This document shows positions 13,522 to 13,522 of a stretch of 13,522 nucleotides of DNA, piece after piece (position 1 is the first letter of the stretch; each line of letters opens with the position of its first letter). Location of the stretch: NCBI GenBank assembly GCA_002067635.1, contig MVRB01000080.1, positions 1-13,522 on the forward strand, read 5' to 3'. Under the pieces are notes generated by a model. The model was not told the DNA's origin. It was given only the letters and a program-made list of their open reading frames with translations, and searched no databases. This DNA is from Methanomassiliicoccales archaeon PtaU1.Bin030 (GTDB lineage Archaea; Thermoplasmatota; Thermoplasmata; Methanomassiliicoccales; Methanomassiliicoccaceae). The translations under genes and the position numbers were made by a program.

Positions 13522-13522
13522 A

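Overview
The window looks archaeal, most likely a euryarchaeote. Several genes have AT-rich TATA-like boxes about 25-35 bases before the first codon or the likely transcript start. Some genes seem to have almost no leader, TTG and GTG starts are used, and Shine-Dalgarno motifs (GGAGG) occur only before some genes. A placement near Thermoplasmatota such as Methanomassiliicoccales is only a guess from overall feel. Most of the window is a surface-glycan locus.

Layout. Positions 1-124 hold the last 40 codons of a SufB/SufD-type Fe-S assembly protein. A small winged-helix regulator (414-860) follows, with a palindrome directly upstream of its TATA box. It ends at a strong hairpin-plus-T terminator, facing a convergent VOC (glyoxalase-fold) gene (971-1393, minus). 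From 1749 the glycan locus begins. First come a Wzm-type ABC-2 permease and its Wzt-type ATPase with a C-terminal glycan-binding-like domain; the two genes overlap. Next is a tightly packed three-gene sugar-nucleotide operon (3906-7105): GDP-mannose 4,6-dehydratase, a DegT-family enzyme with His instead of the PLP-binding Lys, and a GDP-fucose-synthase-like epimerase/reductase. After it lie a GT2 glycosyltransferase (minus), an unassigned short reading frame (minus), a decayed IS1634/IS4-type insertion sequence (about 8.35-10.0 kb, minus), a CgeB-like glycosyltransferase (plus), a GT4 glycosyltransferase (minus) and a partial ATP-grasp gene running off the right edge (minus).

How the genes may work together. 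Gmd turns GDP-mannose into GDP-4-keto-6-deoxymannose. The His-type DegT enzyme resembles the 3-dehydratases ColD and RfbH/E1, and would remove the C3 oxygen. The Fcl/ColC-like enzyme would then epimerise and reduce, giving a GDP-L-colitose-like 3,6-dideoxyhexose; if the middle enzyme acts elsewhere the product would be GDP-L-fucose. The three glycosyltransferases would build a glycan, and Wzm/Wzt would export it across the membrane, with the Wzt tail possibly recognising the finished chain. The most interesting points are this apparent 3,6-dideoxy-sugar cassette in an archaeon-like genome, and the cysteine cluster of the middle enzyme, which differs from the one I recall for E1. I see no tRNA, rRNA or CRISPR array.
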